The position numbers and the translations under genes are program-made. This document shows positions 60,632-64,000 of a stretch of 64,000 nucleotides of DNA, piece after piece. The stretch is from Sciurus carolinensis (Eukaryota > Chordata > Mammalia > Rodentia > Sciuridae). The notes beneath the pieces are model-generated. The model searched no databases. It saw only the letters and a list, made by a program, of their open reading frames with translations, and was not told the DNA's origin. Positions within the stretch are counted from its first letter, which is position 1; every line of letters starts with the position of its first letter. The DNA is taken from positions 170,433,598 through 170,497,597 of the forward strand of contig NC_062217.1 of NCBI RefSeq assembly GCF_902686445.1. Reading direction: 5' to 3'.

Positions 60632-60821
60632 GTGGGGGGACCCTAGCAATAACGTTGAAGAAGATGTACTTCTCAAATCCAACAAGCAAATCTACTCCCA
60701 GCTTTTGAGAGCTACTGCCAACAAAAGTGCAAGTCTTTTGGAAAGAATCGATGTCATCATCCATTTGCTGGGGCAGCTTGCTCACGGGGGCAGCGGAGCG
60801 AGCAGTGGCGCCGTTCAGTGA
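23818..60821 (+). CDS. EDRF1: EDRF1, erythroid differentiation regulatory factor 1 (25 coding exons, complete)
   Basis: Whole-gene entry; exons are listed separately. Joining 25 exons gives 3,720 nt, 1,239 residues plus TGA, close to the human protein (about 1,238 residues from memory). All introns are GT-AG and all phases agree. Known role: a nuclear factor that promotes erythroid differentiation and globin expression, reported to act with GATA1; biochemical mechanism poorly defined. Visible parts: a conserved N-terminal half (residues about 37-499), a Lys/Arg patch at 188-196 that could be a nuclear localisation signal, an acidic Ser-rich stretch at 516-560, and an alpha-helical TPR-like C-terminal half (about 610-1239) with patterns such as YGRALRYIKLAL and VDYYLKALRSLG. 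No signal peptide or membrane segment is seen. The start is the first ATG downstream of the CpG-rich leader, with G at -3 and +4. The product name rests on recalled similarity; exon limits are read directly. Confidence 0.96.
23926..24754 (+). other. EDRF1: EDRF1 intron 1
   Basis: The first 400 bases belong to the CpG island and the rest is ordinary AT-rich intron. Long GC-rich open frames on both strands here are compositional. Confidence 0.85.
24755..24963 (+). CDS. EDRF1: EDRF1 exon 2, residues 37-106
   Basis: The acceptor ttaattag is weak in pyrimidines. The exon begins GSALFLGGNEVKSRAVVKYS and ends inside a Ser codon (AG) at donor gtaagt. It contains the strongly conserved FARLEEKTDLKLPPANWLRE segment. 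Confidence 0.95.
24964..26485 (+). other. EDRF1: EDRF1 intron 2
   Basis: AT-rich intron. Apart from an antisense MIR near 25.8 kb, nothing further is recognised. Confidence 0.85.
25775..25985 (-). mobile_element. MIR SINE, antisense
   Basis: The reverse-strand MIR order is clear: tttatctcatttaatgctc, cacatgagaaaactgaaac, gggtaagtaatttacc, then tttggcagtcctgggtaagc. Confidence 0.85.
26486..26552 (+). CDS. EDRF1: EDRF1 exon 3, residues 106-128
   Basis: A short 67-nt exon after ttggtag. It completes the split Ser and encodes FGMAYDFIDSVGNDVDVVSD. It ends in phase 0 at donor gtaagt. Confidence 0.95.
26553..27193 (+). other. EDRF1: EDRF1 intron 3
   Basis: AT-rich intron with no recognised repeat. 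Confidence 0.8.
27194..27319 (+). CDS. EDRF1: EDRF1 exon 4, residues 129-170
   Basis: A 126-nt exon encoding NIKKLLKIPYSKSHVS, then HRIGRTLLLDELDIQELF (148-165), a highly conserved core. The donor gtaaac follows CAG. The main frame meets TGA at 27328, nine nt past the donor, while another frame stays open (see findings). Confidence 0.95.
27320..28700 (+). other. EDRF1: EDRF1 intron 4
   Basis: Begins with a coding-like lysine-rich open stretch to 27609 (see findings). It then has unassigned sequence with a possible old repeat at 27,960-28,250, and an antisense LTR at about 28.3-28.65 kb. Confidence 0.8.
28296..28655 (-). mobile_element. MaLR (MST/THE1-like) LTR, antisense
   Basis: The reverse-strand MaLR text reads ctgtgacaaaatacccaag, then ggctcgtagtttcagaggt, ttccacaaggtcccgctcct and a final aacattcaggatccaaata. 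Confidence 0.75.
28701..28825 (+). CDS. EDRF1: EDRF1 exon 5, residues 171-212
   Basis: Begins TGDWTWLKEFYQRLID after ttactcag. It includes the basic run KWQRKKKSK (188-196), a plausible nuclear localisation signal. It ends within a Ser codon at donor gtactt. Confidence 0.95.
29066..29222 (+). CDS. EDRF1: EDRF1 exon 6, residues 212-264
   Basis: The acceptor tttgggcag follows a long T run at about 29033-29047. The exon encodes INGDGAAQPVPS, a Ser/Gln/Glu-rich and likely flexible linker, then SWPAPFEMPSSVSEDPSASS. Phase 0 at donor gtttgt. Confidence 0.94.
29858..29877. repeat. CA dinucleotide microsatellite
   Basis: About nine CA units directly before the antisense ID sequence. Confidence 0.9.
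29878..30332 (-). mobile_element. B1/ID SINE interrupted by an L1 insertion, antisense
   Basis: The ID half (tgctaggcaagcactctact to atcccaagccc) lies at 29878-29932 and the B1 half (aagatagggtcttaataag to gccaccatgtctggc) at 30222-30330. The intervening 0.27 kb is an L1 3' end. The text ccaagccctttttattt before and cccagtcctttgtattt after is the likely target-site duplication. Confidence 0.78.
29950..30200 (-). mobile_element. Sciurid L1 3' UTR fragment, antisense (nested)
   Basis: Reads agttatacatgacaatagaa, then tgattgtacatgatatgg and a pyrimidine-rich cccctcccttcccttc. It is the reverse of the L1 3' end seen at about 9.7 kb and resembles 52.2 kb. Severely 5'-truncated. Confidence 0.78.
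30706..30797 (+). mobile_element. ID element
   Basis: Contains gtgtagctcagtggtagagc and cttggttcaatccacagta and ends A-rich. Diverged. Confidence 0.85.
32472..32573 (+). CDS. EDRF1: EDRF1 exon 7, residues 265-298
   Basis: A 102-nt exon after cttttcacag. It reads GSEPLEPSYIVGHVASAPKE and on to LFNDGENSQ, with donor gtatgc. It is in phase 0 at both ends, so skipping would keep the frame. Confidence 0.95.
32824..32945 (+). CDS. EDRF1: EDRF1 exon 8, residues 299-339
   Basis: Encodes GLKNDFVRNILWTFEDIHML, then the conserved GSNMPIFGGGRYPAVSLRL. It ends inside an Arg codon at donor gtaaac. Confidence 0.95.
32946..33617 (+). other. EDRF1: EDRF1 intron 8
   Basis: Unique intron sequence. There is a short TG run near 33464. 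No repeat is recognised. Confidence 0.8.
33618..33729 (+). CDS. EDRF1: EDRF1 exon 9, residues 339-376
   Basis: Starts with the last base of the split Arg after tatttttag. It encodes DNNKPINVLTGIDYWLDNLI and CNVPELVMCFHVNGIVQ. Phase 0, donor gtaaga. Confidence 0.95.
33730..35572 (+). other. EDRF1: EDRF1 intron 9
   Basis: Contains a pyrimidine tract and antisense SINE at 34.03-34.25 kb and a T16 run near 34350. The remainder is unassigned. Confidence 0.8.
34088..34253 (-). mobile_element. B1/ID composite SINE, antisense
   Basis: Runs from tgctgggattgaacctggg through gagacagggtctcactaag to caccaccacacccagcc, with a T-rich stretch upstream as its reversed tail. Confidence 0.9.
35573..35720 (+). 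CDS. EDRF1: EDRF1 exon 10, residues 377-426
   Basis: After gttttacag it reads KYEMIKTEEIPNLENSNFST, then IAQNILSFLKSNCTKEGHTY. It ends after one base of an Ala codon at donor gtaaac. Only 77 nt separate it from exon 11. Confidence 0.95.
35798..35906 (+). CDS. EDRF1: EDRF1 exon 11, residues 426-462
   Basis: Encodes SGSDIVKLYDLTTLCEETED and KYQNPFTMPVAILLY. It ends in a split Lys codon at donor gtgagt. Confidence 0.95.
35907..36290 (+). other. EDRF1: EDRF1 intron 11
   Basis: Short intron containing an imperfect TATG/TG microsatellite at about 36022-36064. Confidence 0.8.
36291..36402 (+). CDS. EDRF1: EDRF1 exon 12, residues 462-499
   Basis: After ctctttcag it encodes VACNMMMKKNQNKKHYGTIR and TLLLNCVKLLDKSRHPQ. 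Phase 0 at donor gtaaga. Confidence 0.95.
36403..37880 (+). other. EDRF1: EDRF1 intron 12
   Basis: Contains one antisense B1-type SINE near 37.2 kb; otherwise AT-rich unique sequence. Confidence 0.8.
37146..37258 (-). mobile_element. B1-type SINE, antisense
   Basis: A T15 run is followed by gagatggggggggcagttt, cagactggccttgaactca and tgggattacagacacag. It has no ID half. Confidence 0.8.
37881..38141 (+). CDS. EDRF1: EDRF1 exon 13, residues 500-586 (acidic hinge)
   Basis: The largest internal exon (261 nt, phase 0 both ends). A helical start, IIASANYMLSELFQLDE, leads into an acidic/Ser region at 516-560 with a five-Glu run at 537-541, then the conserved SVGELSVPEKYKSIHQIR. It probably links the N-terminal domain to the helical C-terminal half. 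Confidence 0.95.
38142..40121 (+). other. EDRF1: EDRF1 intron 13
   Basis: Holds an L2 piece; the rest is unassigned intron. Confidence 0.8.
38900..39175 (+). mobile_element. L2 3' fragment
   Basis: The L2 order is visible: aagggcctttgccttgattg, then gaggagacctcccctgacc, a ctctggaatgtgagcac segment and cggtgtgtgctcaggaagta. Confidence 0.7.
40122..40193 (+). CDS. EDRF1: EDRF1 exon 14, residues 587-610
   Basis: A 72-nt exon after tttctgaag reading PSCAFPVCHDTEERCRLVLS, then YVLE. Donor gtaagt, phase 0 at both ends, so skipping would preserve the frame. Confidence 0.94.
40467..40617 (+). CDS. EDRF1: EDRF1 exon 15, residues 611-661
   Basis: After ctttttaaag it encodes GLKSVDNSIKKESDLPAADP, then GGPEGLEKQMALFLDK. 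It ends after the first base of a Met codon at donor gtaagt. Confidence 0.95.
40811..40911 (-). mobile_element. ID element, antisense, truncated
   Basis: Reads tttttagttataggtgaata, then ctgaggatagaacccagtg and cattccagcccc. The middle of the ID is missing. Confidence 0.78.
41130..41235 (+). mobile_element. MIR SINE 3' fragment
   Basis: Reads aataatagtgccgacttt, then tcacaatgattaaatgctta and cgcagtaagtgccatag, the MIR 3' half. Confidence 0.78.
41985..42066 (-). mobile_element. ID element, antisense
   Basis: A T22 run is followed by gcggtgctggggattgaacc, cagcgcctcgtgcttgcaag and atctccagccc. Flanks at 41969-41984 and 42067-42082 match at 14 of 16 bases, giving the target-site duplication. 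Confidence 0.92.
42825..43013 (+). CDS. EDRF1: EDRF1 exon 16, residues 661-724 (TPR-like)
   Basis: Encodes GSLQKGNYSSQSGMIPGSWQ and then KAYYVLSDAAMSLQKYGRAL followed by RYIKLALQSH, a helix pair with the small-residue spacing of a TPR. It ends in a split Asp codon at donor gtaagc. Confidence 0.95.
43014..43351 (+). other. EDRF1: EDRF1 intron 16
   Basis: A 338-nt intron with no recognised element. Confidence 0.85.
43352..43552 (+). CDS. EDRF1: EDRF1 exon 17, residues 724-791
   Basis: After ccaaatag it encodes TYCCLCTNMLSEVLLFLSQY, then NANNRAAHLEEFHYQTKEDQ and SLHRESSCQ. It ends in a split Gly codon at donor gtatgc. Confidence 0.95.
43553..44882 (+). other. EDRF1: EDRF1 intron 17
   Basis: Contains one antisense ID at 44.1-44.24 kb; otherwise AT-rich unique sequence. 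Confidence 0.8.
44107..44237 (-). mobile_element. ID element, antisense
   Basis: Reads cttttagttgtagatggaca, then gctgaggattgaagccagtg and taccactgagctacagctct. The flanks share gtggttgtt. Confidence 0.9.
44883..45101 (+). CDS. EDRF1: EDRF1 exon 18, residues 791-864
   Basis: After the T-rich tract ttctttttttaag it encodes FAWATDLSTDLESQLSVSCK, then EHYVQVLKRMGNIRNEIGVF, a TPR-like helix. It ends in a split Val codon at donor gtgagt. Confidence 0.95.
45219..45307 (+). mobile_element. ID element (poly-A tail type) with 17-bp target-site duplication
   Basis: Reads ggggctggggagatagctca, then ccctgtgttcaatccccagc and an A-tail of about 18. The direct repeat aaaaggaactctgttta lies at 45202-45218 and 45308-45324 without mismatch. 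It lacks the ATAAATAA extension of the next copy. Confidence 0.95.
45340..45460 (+). mobile_element. ID element (ATAAATAA tail type) with 16-bp target-site duplication
   Basis: Reads ggggctggagttgtggctca, then ctaggtttgatactcagtac and an ATAAATAA tail with the attgacaactaaaaat extension. The direct repeat aaaaagcttttattgt lies at 45324-45339 and 45461-45476 without mismatch. Confidence 0.95.
46350..46655 (-). mobile_element. MaLR/MLT-like LTR fragment, antisense
   Basis: Reads gctgatacaaaataccccag, then gctcatggttcaagaggcca, ccccacctcatgacccc and aatacagtcacattttaa. Confidence 0.65.
46855..47078 (+). CDS. EDRF1: EDRF1 exon 19, residues 864-938
   Basis: After ctttgtgaag it encodes SKSVSAAEQQLWKKSFSCFE, GIHNFESIDDATNAALLLCN and EFSPEEGLYYNK. 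The donor is gtaacc. It contains another TPR-like pattern (FSCFEKGI). Confidence 0.95.
47079..48404 (+). other. EDRF1: EDRF1 intron 19
   Basis: Contains one MEN-type SINE close to the exon 20 acceptor. The rest is unassigned. Confidence 0.8.
48160..48329 (+). mobile_element. MEN-type B1/ID SINE
   Basis: Reads ggtggtgcatacctgtaatc, then gcaacttagcaagaccctat and gggctggagatggttcaatc. The ID half has an internal deletion. It ends about 75 nt before exon 20. Confidence 0.88.
48405..48563 (+). CDS. EDRF1: EDRF1 exon 20, residues 939-991
   Basis: After cccttgcag it encodes AVDYYLKALRSLGTRDIHPA, then TTYFTMATLQQDYAPLSRKA. Phase 0 both ends, donor gtaggg. The AVDYYLKAL segment is a typical TPR helix B. 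Confidence 0.95.
48721..48870 (+). CDS. EDRF1: EDRF1 exon 21, residues 992-1041
   Basis: After aaataaacag, an unusually purine-rich acceptor whose pyrimidines lie about 20 nt further upstream, it encodes IEKEVSEAMMKSLKYCDVDL and YRAATIHHRLASMYHSCLRN. Phase 0 both ends, donor gtatga. Confidence 0.95.
48871..50206 (+). other. EDRF1: EDRF1 intron 21
   Basis: 49,320-49,560 may be an antisense old L1 piece (gtagctgttcctttcacagc); otherwise unassigned. Confidence 0.7.
50207..50360 (+). CDS. EDRF1: EDRF1 exon 22, residues 1042-1093
   Basis: After ttggttctag it encodes VGDEHLRKQHRVLADLHYSK, then LFQLLRDAPCELLRVQLERV. It ends in a split Ser codon at donor gtaagt. Confidence 0.95.
50790..50916 (-). 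mobile_element. B1-type SINE, antisense
   Basis: Reads agagacaggatcttgctgag, then cctcctgcctcagcctccct and gctactatactcggctg. Confidence 0.85.
51505..51766 (-). mobile_element. B1/ID SINE with internal microsatellite, antisense
   Basis: A T20 run and degenerate ID text (gggatttgaatccagagg) are followed by a CATA/CATG-rich microsatellite at 51592-51641, a second T run, and B1 text (agggtctcactaagctgccc to caccaccacacccagct). Confidence 0.82.
51855..51945 (+). mobile_element. Degenerate ID element
   Basis: Retains ctggagtggtagacacttg and ctgggtttaatcccaatgt before an A/G-rich end. Strongly diverged. Confidence 0.55.
52205..52375 (-). mobile_element. Sciurid L1 3' UTR fragment, antisense
   Basis: Reads cttctctttagatacgtgac, then gttgtacatgatgtggcatt and cataggaaagttatgtcca. 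It matches the nested copy at 30.0 kb. Confidence 0.75.
53555..53670 (+). CDS. EDRF1: EDRF1 exon 23, residues 1093-1131
   Basis: After actattttag it encodes QNSNVGKLKTLSGALDIMVR and TEHAFQLIRKELVEEFDQ. Donor gtagac, phase 0. Confidence 0.95.
53820..54232 (-). mobile_element. MaLR (MST/THE1-like) LTR, antisense
   Basis: The reverse-strand MaLR order is clear: gtcttgtattgctataacaa, ggctggttaacttacaaagg, gagcccccatgacccag and tcccactagaccacacct. Confidence 0.85.
54314..54540 (+). mobile_element. MEN-type B1/ID SINE with target-site duplication
   Basis: Reads ggcacagtggctcatgcctg, then agtgagaccctgtatctaaa and gcgacatggcttagtggtta, with an A18(GAAA)n tail. Flanks 54292-54313 and 54541-54562 match at 19 of 22 bases; the three differences are transitions. 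Confidence 0.92.
55022..55173 (+). CDS. EDRF1: EDRF1 exon 24, residues 1132-1182
   Basis: After ggtttttttag it encodes PKGDETSPAADSSPSLNREE, then LLSIFESRLSFLLLQSIKLL and STKKKT. The first 15 residues look like a variable loop. It ends in a split Ser codon at donor gtaaat. Confidence 0.95.
55551..55743 (+). mobile_element. MEN-type B1/ID SINE
   Basis: Reads gggcacagtggtgcaggcct, then actcagtgagatcctgtctc and ggtttcaatccccagtac. Confidence 0.9.
56980..57101 (-). mobile_element. ID element, antisense
   Basis: Reads ggtagttgtagatggacaga, then gctaaagattgaacccactg and ctctgccactgagccccagc. A T/C-rich tract precedes it. Confidence 0.9.
59289..59480 (+). mobile_element. MEN-type B1/ID SINE
   Basis: Reads gcggcgcacgcctgtaatcc, then gcaacctagcaagaccctgt and gggggtgtggctcagtggta, with an A-rich end. 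Confidence 0.92.
59941..60124 (+). mobile_element. MEN-type B1/ID SINE
   Basis: Reads cagaagtggtggcacaggcc, then gttcgaggccagcctgagca and tgggttcaatccccaatac. Confidence 0.9.
60215..60300 (-). mobile_element. ID-type SINE fragment, antisense
   Basis: Reads ggaggttgaacttgacctgg, then ctgggcaagcactccacctc and tgagctacgtccccg. Diverged. Confidence 0.65.
60601..60630. repeat. EDRF1: T30 homopolymer at the exon 25 acceptor
   Basis: An uninterrupted run of 30 T. It is followed by ggtggggggaccctag and then exon 25, so it must serve as the polypyrimidine tract or hold the branch region. Homopolymers of this length are prone to assembly error. Confidence 0.9.
60647..60821 (+). CDS. EDRF1: EDRF1 exon 25 (coding part), residues 1182-1239 and stop
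   Basis: The acceptor is accctag, only 16 nt after a 30-T run. The exon encodes NNVEEDVLLKSNKQIYSQLL, then ANKSASLLERIDVIIHLLGQ and a Gly/Ser/Ala tail ending AVQ and TGA at 60819-60821. The intron before it is the longest in the gene (5.5 kb). Confidence 0.94.
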
Positions 60822-61472
60822 CCTCGCACAGAGCTGCGTCCGCAGACGCGCTGACAGTGCCTTCTGACCACAGGAGTGGCTTTGTCCATTCGGTGCTGAG
60901 TTTCATTAAATGTGAGGAAATACCCATTGAAACGGGCATGGCGGTGCAAGCAGTTATTTCCCACAACAGACAGATGGTGGCGGAGCCCTTAGGCTTCCTC
61001 ATTGGAAGCGTTAAAGCCCGAACTGAACTGAAAGCTTCAACTTTTCTTTCTCTGAGGCGGACATGGTACCTCCATATTAATAGACTTTCTGTGATGCAAT
61101 TACACTTTCAGATAATTTTGAAGTATGGTAGACTACAAGAGTTTTAAGATATTATTTTGGATAAAATGTTACTTCCATCAAGAGAACTTTTATCCAAGTA
61201 GTAGTACAGATTCAAATGGGTTAAAGAAACTTCTGTAAATCTACAGTATTTCCTTCTAAATTGCACAAAAAAGTCTCCCCTTTCTAAATTTCAGTGCAGG
61301 ACTTTTTGAAGACTAGCCATCGCACAATACTCTATATTTAATGCATGTGTTGAAGGGATTCACTTTTCTTTGACTTTATATGACAGTTGATCAAGAATAC
61401 TATTTCCCCTCCCCCTTTTTTCATTTTAAACTTGAAACTGTGAATAAGGTAAACAAAAACAAAACTATTTTG

Positions 61473-61478
61473 AATAAA
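61473..61478 (+). promoter_or_regulatory. EDRF1: Proximal polyadenylation signal AATAAA
   Basis: Canonical hexamer 652 nt after the stop. It is the earlier of two signals about 86 nt apart. Confidence 0.55.
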
Positions 61479-61558
61479 CTATTTATTTAAAATATCTTAT
61501 TTTCCATTTTGCATTCTTCACATTGAATTATGACTTGAACTCAGTTTGATAATTACAA

Positions 61559-61564
61559 AATAAA
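61559..61564 (+). promoter_or_regulatory. EDRF1: Likely main polyadenylation signal AATAAA
   Basis: Canonical hexamer followed within 30 nt by GT-containing sequence (cagtgttcactgg). It gives a 3' UTR of about 0.75 kb. Confidence 0.6.
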
Positions 61565-61942
61565 GATAACGTTAAAAGTAAAACTCTGCCATCAGTGTTC
61601 ACTGGAATATTTTACTTACTACTTGCTGTTACGTAGATCTTGTCTAGTTGCATACATTCACTACAGTCTGAACAAGGCTGTACCTGTCCCTTGTAATTAA
61701 TACTCAATTTCAAGAAAGACGGTGTAATGTGAGTCAGATTCTTTCATGTGGTGAGTCTAGGTTCCTGTGCATTGACATGTTGTGACACGCCTGCTGGCTG
61801 GGCTCAGTGGCAGGAATAGATGTCACCCGCCCCATTCAGGCCCAGGGTTGGTTGGTTCCTCCTGCAGGTCCTCCATGACCAGCAGCCCCTCCCACACCGA
61901 CCACACCTGAAAGAATCTGAGCTCTACCACGAGGTTGTCTGG

Positions 61943-61948
61943 AATAAA
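61943..61948 (+). promoter_or_regulatory. Possible distal polyadenylation signal
   Basis: AATAAA in unique sequence downstream of EDRF1. It could serve a longer 3' UTR isoform or be chance. Confidence 0.25.
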
Positions 61949-62479
61949 CTGGTTTTAAGCTGAATTTTTACAAACTGCTTACTCCTGACAGATTTCTAGT
62001 TTTCATAGAAAATGAATTGGCACCTATCAGCTTGGCAGAACTCTTCTGCCATTTGTCTAGTTCTTGATTTACGTTGTCCTTGGGACAGATTCACATCAGA
62101 TTGCAAAAATCAATCATTGATGCGGTTCATGTCTTGCCTGAATGGCCAAGCACGTGCTCCAGATCAGCATCGGCTAGCTTCAGGAGCAGCGTCCTCCTCT
62201 TCCCGGGCAGCTGAGCCCAGGCAGATTTGTGCTGTTCTCCTCTGCTTTTCAGCTCTGGGCACCTCCAGTGGTGGCGTCGTCCTCTGGGTTTAGGGATTCA
62301 AAAAGGATTTTCCCTCGGGTAACCTGAGCTGGAGCTAGGGATGTTAGAGGGTTGCTGACCTTGTCTCCCGCACCCTCTCTAGCTGAACAGCCTTTGGTCA
62401 AGAGGAAAATTGTTTTTAAGCAAGAAAACAAATTGTTTATCTTTTGTCAAAGCAATAACATGAAGACTTCTACAGAGGG

Positions 62480-62485
62480 AATAAA
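62480..62485 (+). promoter_or_regulatory. Possible distal polyadenylation signal
   Basis: AATAAA about 1.66 kb past the stop in AT-rich unique sequence. Use is unknown. Confidence 0.2.
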
Positions 62486-62695
62486 AAGCTTTTAAAATGC
62501 ATTTTTAATTTGCTGATTTTAAAACTTCTTATTGTACCTGTGTTTTAACTGTTCCATTAGGAGAAATGTGGTTTTTTTGTGTCCTGGTCACCGAGGCTAC
62601 TGAGTCTCTTTTTACTGAGTTAATTTTGTTGCCCACATCATTGCATATGGTATTGTGGGGTTTTTTTCCCCCGTGTGTGTGTGAAGAATTAATAG

Positions 62696-62785
62696 CCAGG
62701 GTTGAGATATATGGCCCAGCCTGCATGAGGCCCTGGGTTCCATCCCCAGTACCTCAAAACAAAACAAAACAAAACAAATAAACAA
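62696..62785 (+). mobile_element. ID element fragment with (AAAAC)n tail
   Basis: Reads tgagatatatggcccagcct, then ccctgggttccatccccagt and four AAAAC-type units. Confidence 0.85.
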
Positions 62786-63187
62786 AATCTCATATTAAGC
62801 CATATTATTTAAACTTAAAGGAACATAAAGCATGTCCTTAATATAACTGATATGGAGAAAATAAAACTATGCAGCCAGCTCCCAGAGCTGGTTTTGTGAT
62901 CTGATCGACATGTAAGTGCTTGCTGCTCTGCAAGGAAAGTAGAGCACAAATGAATTCCAGAAAGACACAAGAGCCACCTGTCCAGGACCAACGAGATGCA
63001 GGCCTGTGTGTGCAGATGGCACGTCTGCTCCATGGCTTCAGGGCCAGAGGCCATAAGTGAACTTAAGCATTTCAGGCTGGAAACGTGCAGTTGTGTCCGT
63101 CCTGAAGATCAAGACAGACGTGAAAACCTTTCAGAGTCTCACCTGTTAAAAAAGTATCGTTATGACAAGGATTTTGTGTGTACTTGA

Positions 63188-63201
63188 TTTTTCTTTTTTT
63201 T

Positions 63202-63234
<33 letters not shown>

Positions 63235-63360
63235 AGACAGGGTCTTAACTGAGTTGCTTAGGGCCTCGCTTAGTTGCTGAGGCTGGGTTTGAACTTAGGA
63301 TCCTCCTGCCTCAGCCTCTGAACCGATGGGATTACAGGCATGTGCCACCACACCTAGCAC
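63188..63360 (-). mobile_element. B1-type SINE, antisense, with long T run
   Basis: A T-rich run of about 45 is followed by gagacagggtcttaactgag, cctcctgcctcagcctctg and gccaccacacctagcac. Confidence 0.9.
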
Positions 63361-64000
63361 TTAATTCAAATTCTGTGACCTTTCCCATCACATCTGTTTT
63401 TAGTGCAGTAAACATGCACTTACCCCATGGCGCCTCCCTGGCCCCCAAGCAGCAGGACTGGGGGCAATGTTGGGGCACAGCTACAGAGTGCAGAACAGAA
63501 AGCAAAAGGAGGGCGGCCTCAGGGTGCTTGCTTTAAATAAAAAAATTAAAAAAAAAAAAAAAACTCTTCTAAAAAGCCAATAAAATTATTTGGGAATTGA
63601 TTGATTTTGCCAGAGCAACTGATCTTTAAAACCAAGTATTTTTAAAGTTCCAGTAGTGTTTTTTCCATTGGTTTTAACTCAGTGAGCCATATTTAACTAG
63701 TAAAAGCCTGGCTTTCTTTGTAAAAGAAATCAGACTTTTTCTCCTGGAAAAAAAAAATCCTACCCTGACTTGGTTTTCCTGTTTTCCTTGTTACATGTCC
63801 AGTGTGGAGGTGTGGACGTCACAAACATCAAACCACTTCTCTGAAATAGACCTTTTTGGAAATACACCATTTGAAGGAAGCCAGGAATTCTTTTGTTTGT
63901 CCTTGTCATTAACTACTTTCCAATAGGCATTTCCTTTGAAAAAGAAAATGGAGCCATGTGCATAGGAGTAGTAAGCTGAATCTATGTTTCTGAAGGGATG

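Larger units (their letters stand above)
55174..60646 (+). other. EDRF1: EDRF1 intron 24 (longest)
   Basis: 5.5 kb. It contains five recognised SINEs, a TTTTTC-rich tract near 56940-56980 and a mixed C/A homopolymer run near 58936-58957. 57.1-59.2 kb is otherwise repeat-poor and unassigned. Confidence 0.85.
60822..61590 (+). other. EDRF1: EDRF1 3' UTR
   Basis: Repeat-free, mostly AT-rich sequence from the stop to just past the AATAAA at 61559-61564. A GT-rich stretch follows that signal and fits a cleavage site near 61,580. The exact end is inferred. Confidence 0.75.
61591..64000. other. Intergenic region downstream of EDRF1
   Basis: No exon is recognised on either strand. In human, MMP21 follows EDRF1 in the opposite orientation (recalled), but none of its coding sequence is visible. 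The two SINEs are listed separately; a 16-A run lies near 63,547-63,563. Confidence 0.6.

Noticed and set aside
61591..64000. 3' exons of MMP21, the expected downstream neighbour in human
   Set aside because: No minus-strand reading frame resembling a hemopexin-type end is visible; it probably lies right of the window.
1..64000. CRISPR arrays, operons or other prokaryote-type systems
   Set aside because: The window is spliced mammalian DNA; repeats are dispersed SINEs/LINEs or microsatellites, with no spaced direct-repeat array.

Overview
The window is mammalian nuclear DNA. It is GT-AG spliced, SINE/LINE-rich, and has one CpG-island promoter. The repeats point to a squirrel-family (Sciuridae) rodent: there are many tRNA-Ala-derived ID elements ending in a short poly-purine or ATAAATAA tail, B1/ID composite SINEs of the MEN type known from squirrels, and 3' ends of a sciurid-style L1. 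Older shared mammalian repeats (MIR, L2, L1M, MaLR LTRs) are also present. Species cannot be decided from the sequence.

Layout. Positions 1 to about 23,100 are intergenic. I find no exon there that I can support. The region holds SINEs, L1, MIR and L2 pieces plus several repeat-free, AT-rich blocks that look like conserved non-coding or enhancer DNA (around 1-1,400, 11,880-12,870, 16,400-16,960 and 17,440-18,560). A CpG island (about 23,140-24,340) marks a TATA-less promoter. From 23,818 to 60,821 on the + strand lies one complete protein gene, EDRF1 (erythroid differentiation regulatory factor 1). I resolved it into 25 coding exons with GT donors and AG acceptors throughout; joined, they give 3,720 nt, a 1,239-residue protein plus stop with no frameshift or premature stop. 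A 3' UTR follows, with AATAAA signals at 61,473 and 61,559. The last 2.4 kb is intergenic, with further AATAAA hexamers and SINEs.

EDRF1 is known as a nuclear factor that promotes erythroid differentiation and globin expression. The protein here shows a conserved N-terminal half, a basic patch in exon 5, an acidic/serine low-complexity hinge in exon 13, and a helical TPR-like C-terminal half.

I see no unknown multi-gene system. The features most worth a second look are the last-exon acceptor (a 30-T run followed by a G-rich spacer), a coding-like stretch directly after the exon 4 donor, two back-to-back ID insertions with intact target-site duplications, an L1 nested in a SINE, a near-perfect small hairpin at 19,785-19,827, and the repeat-free upstream blocks.
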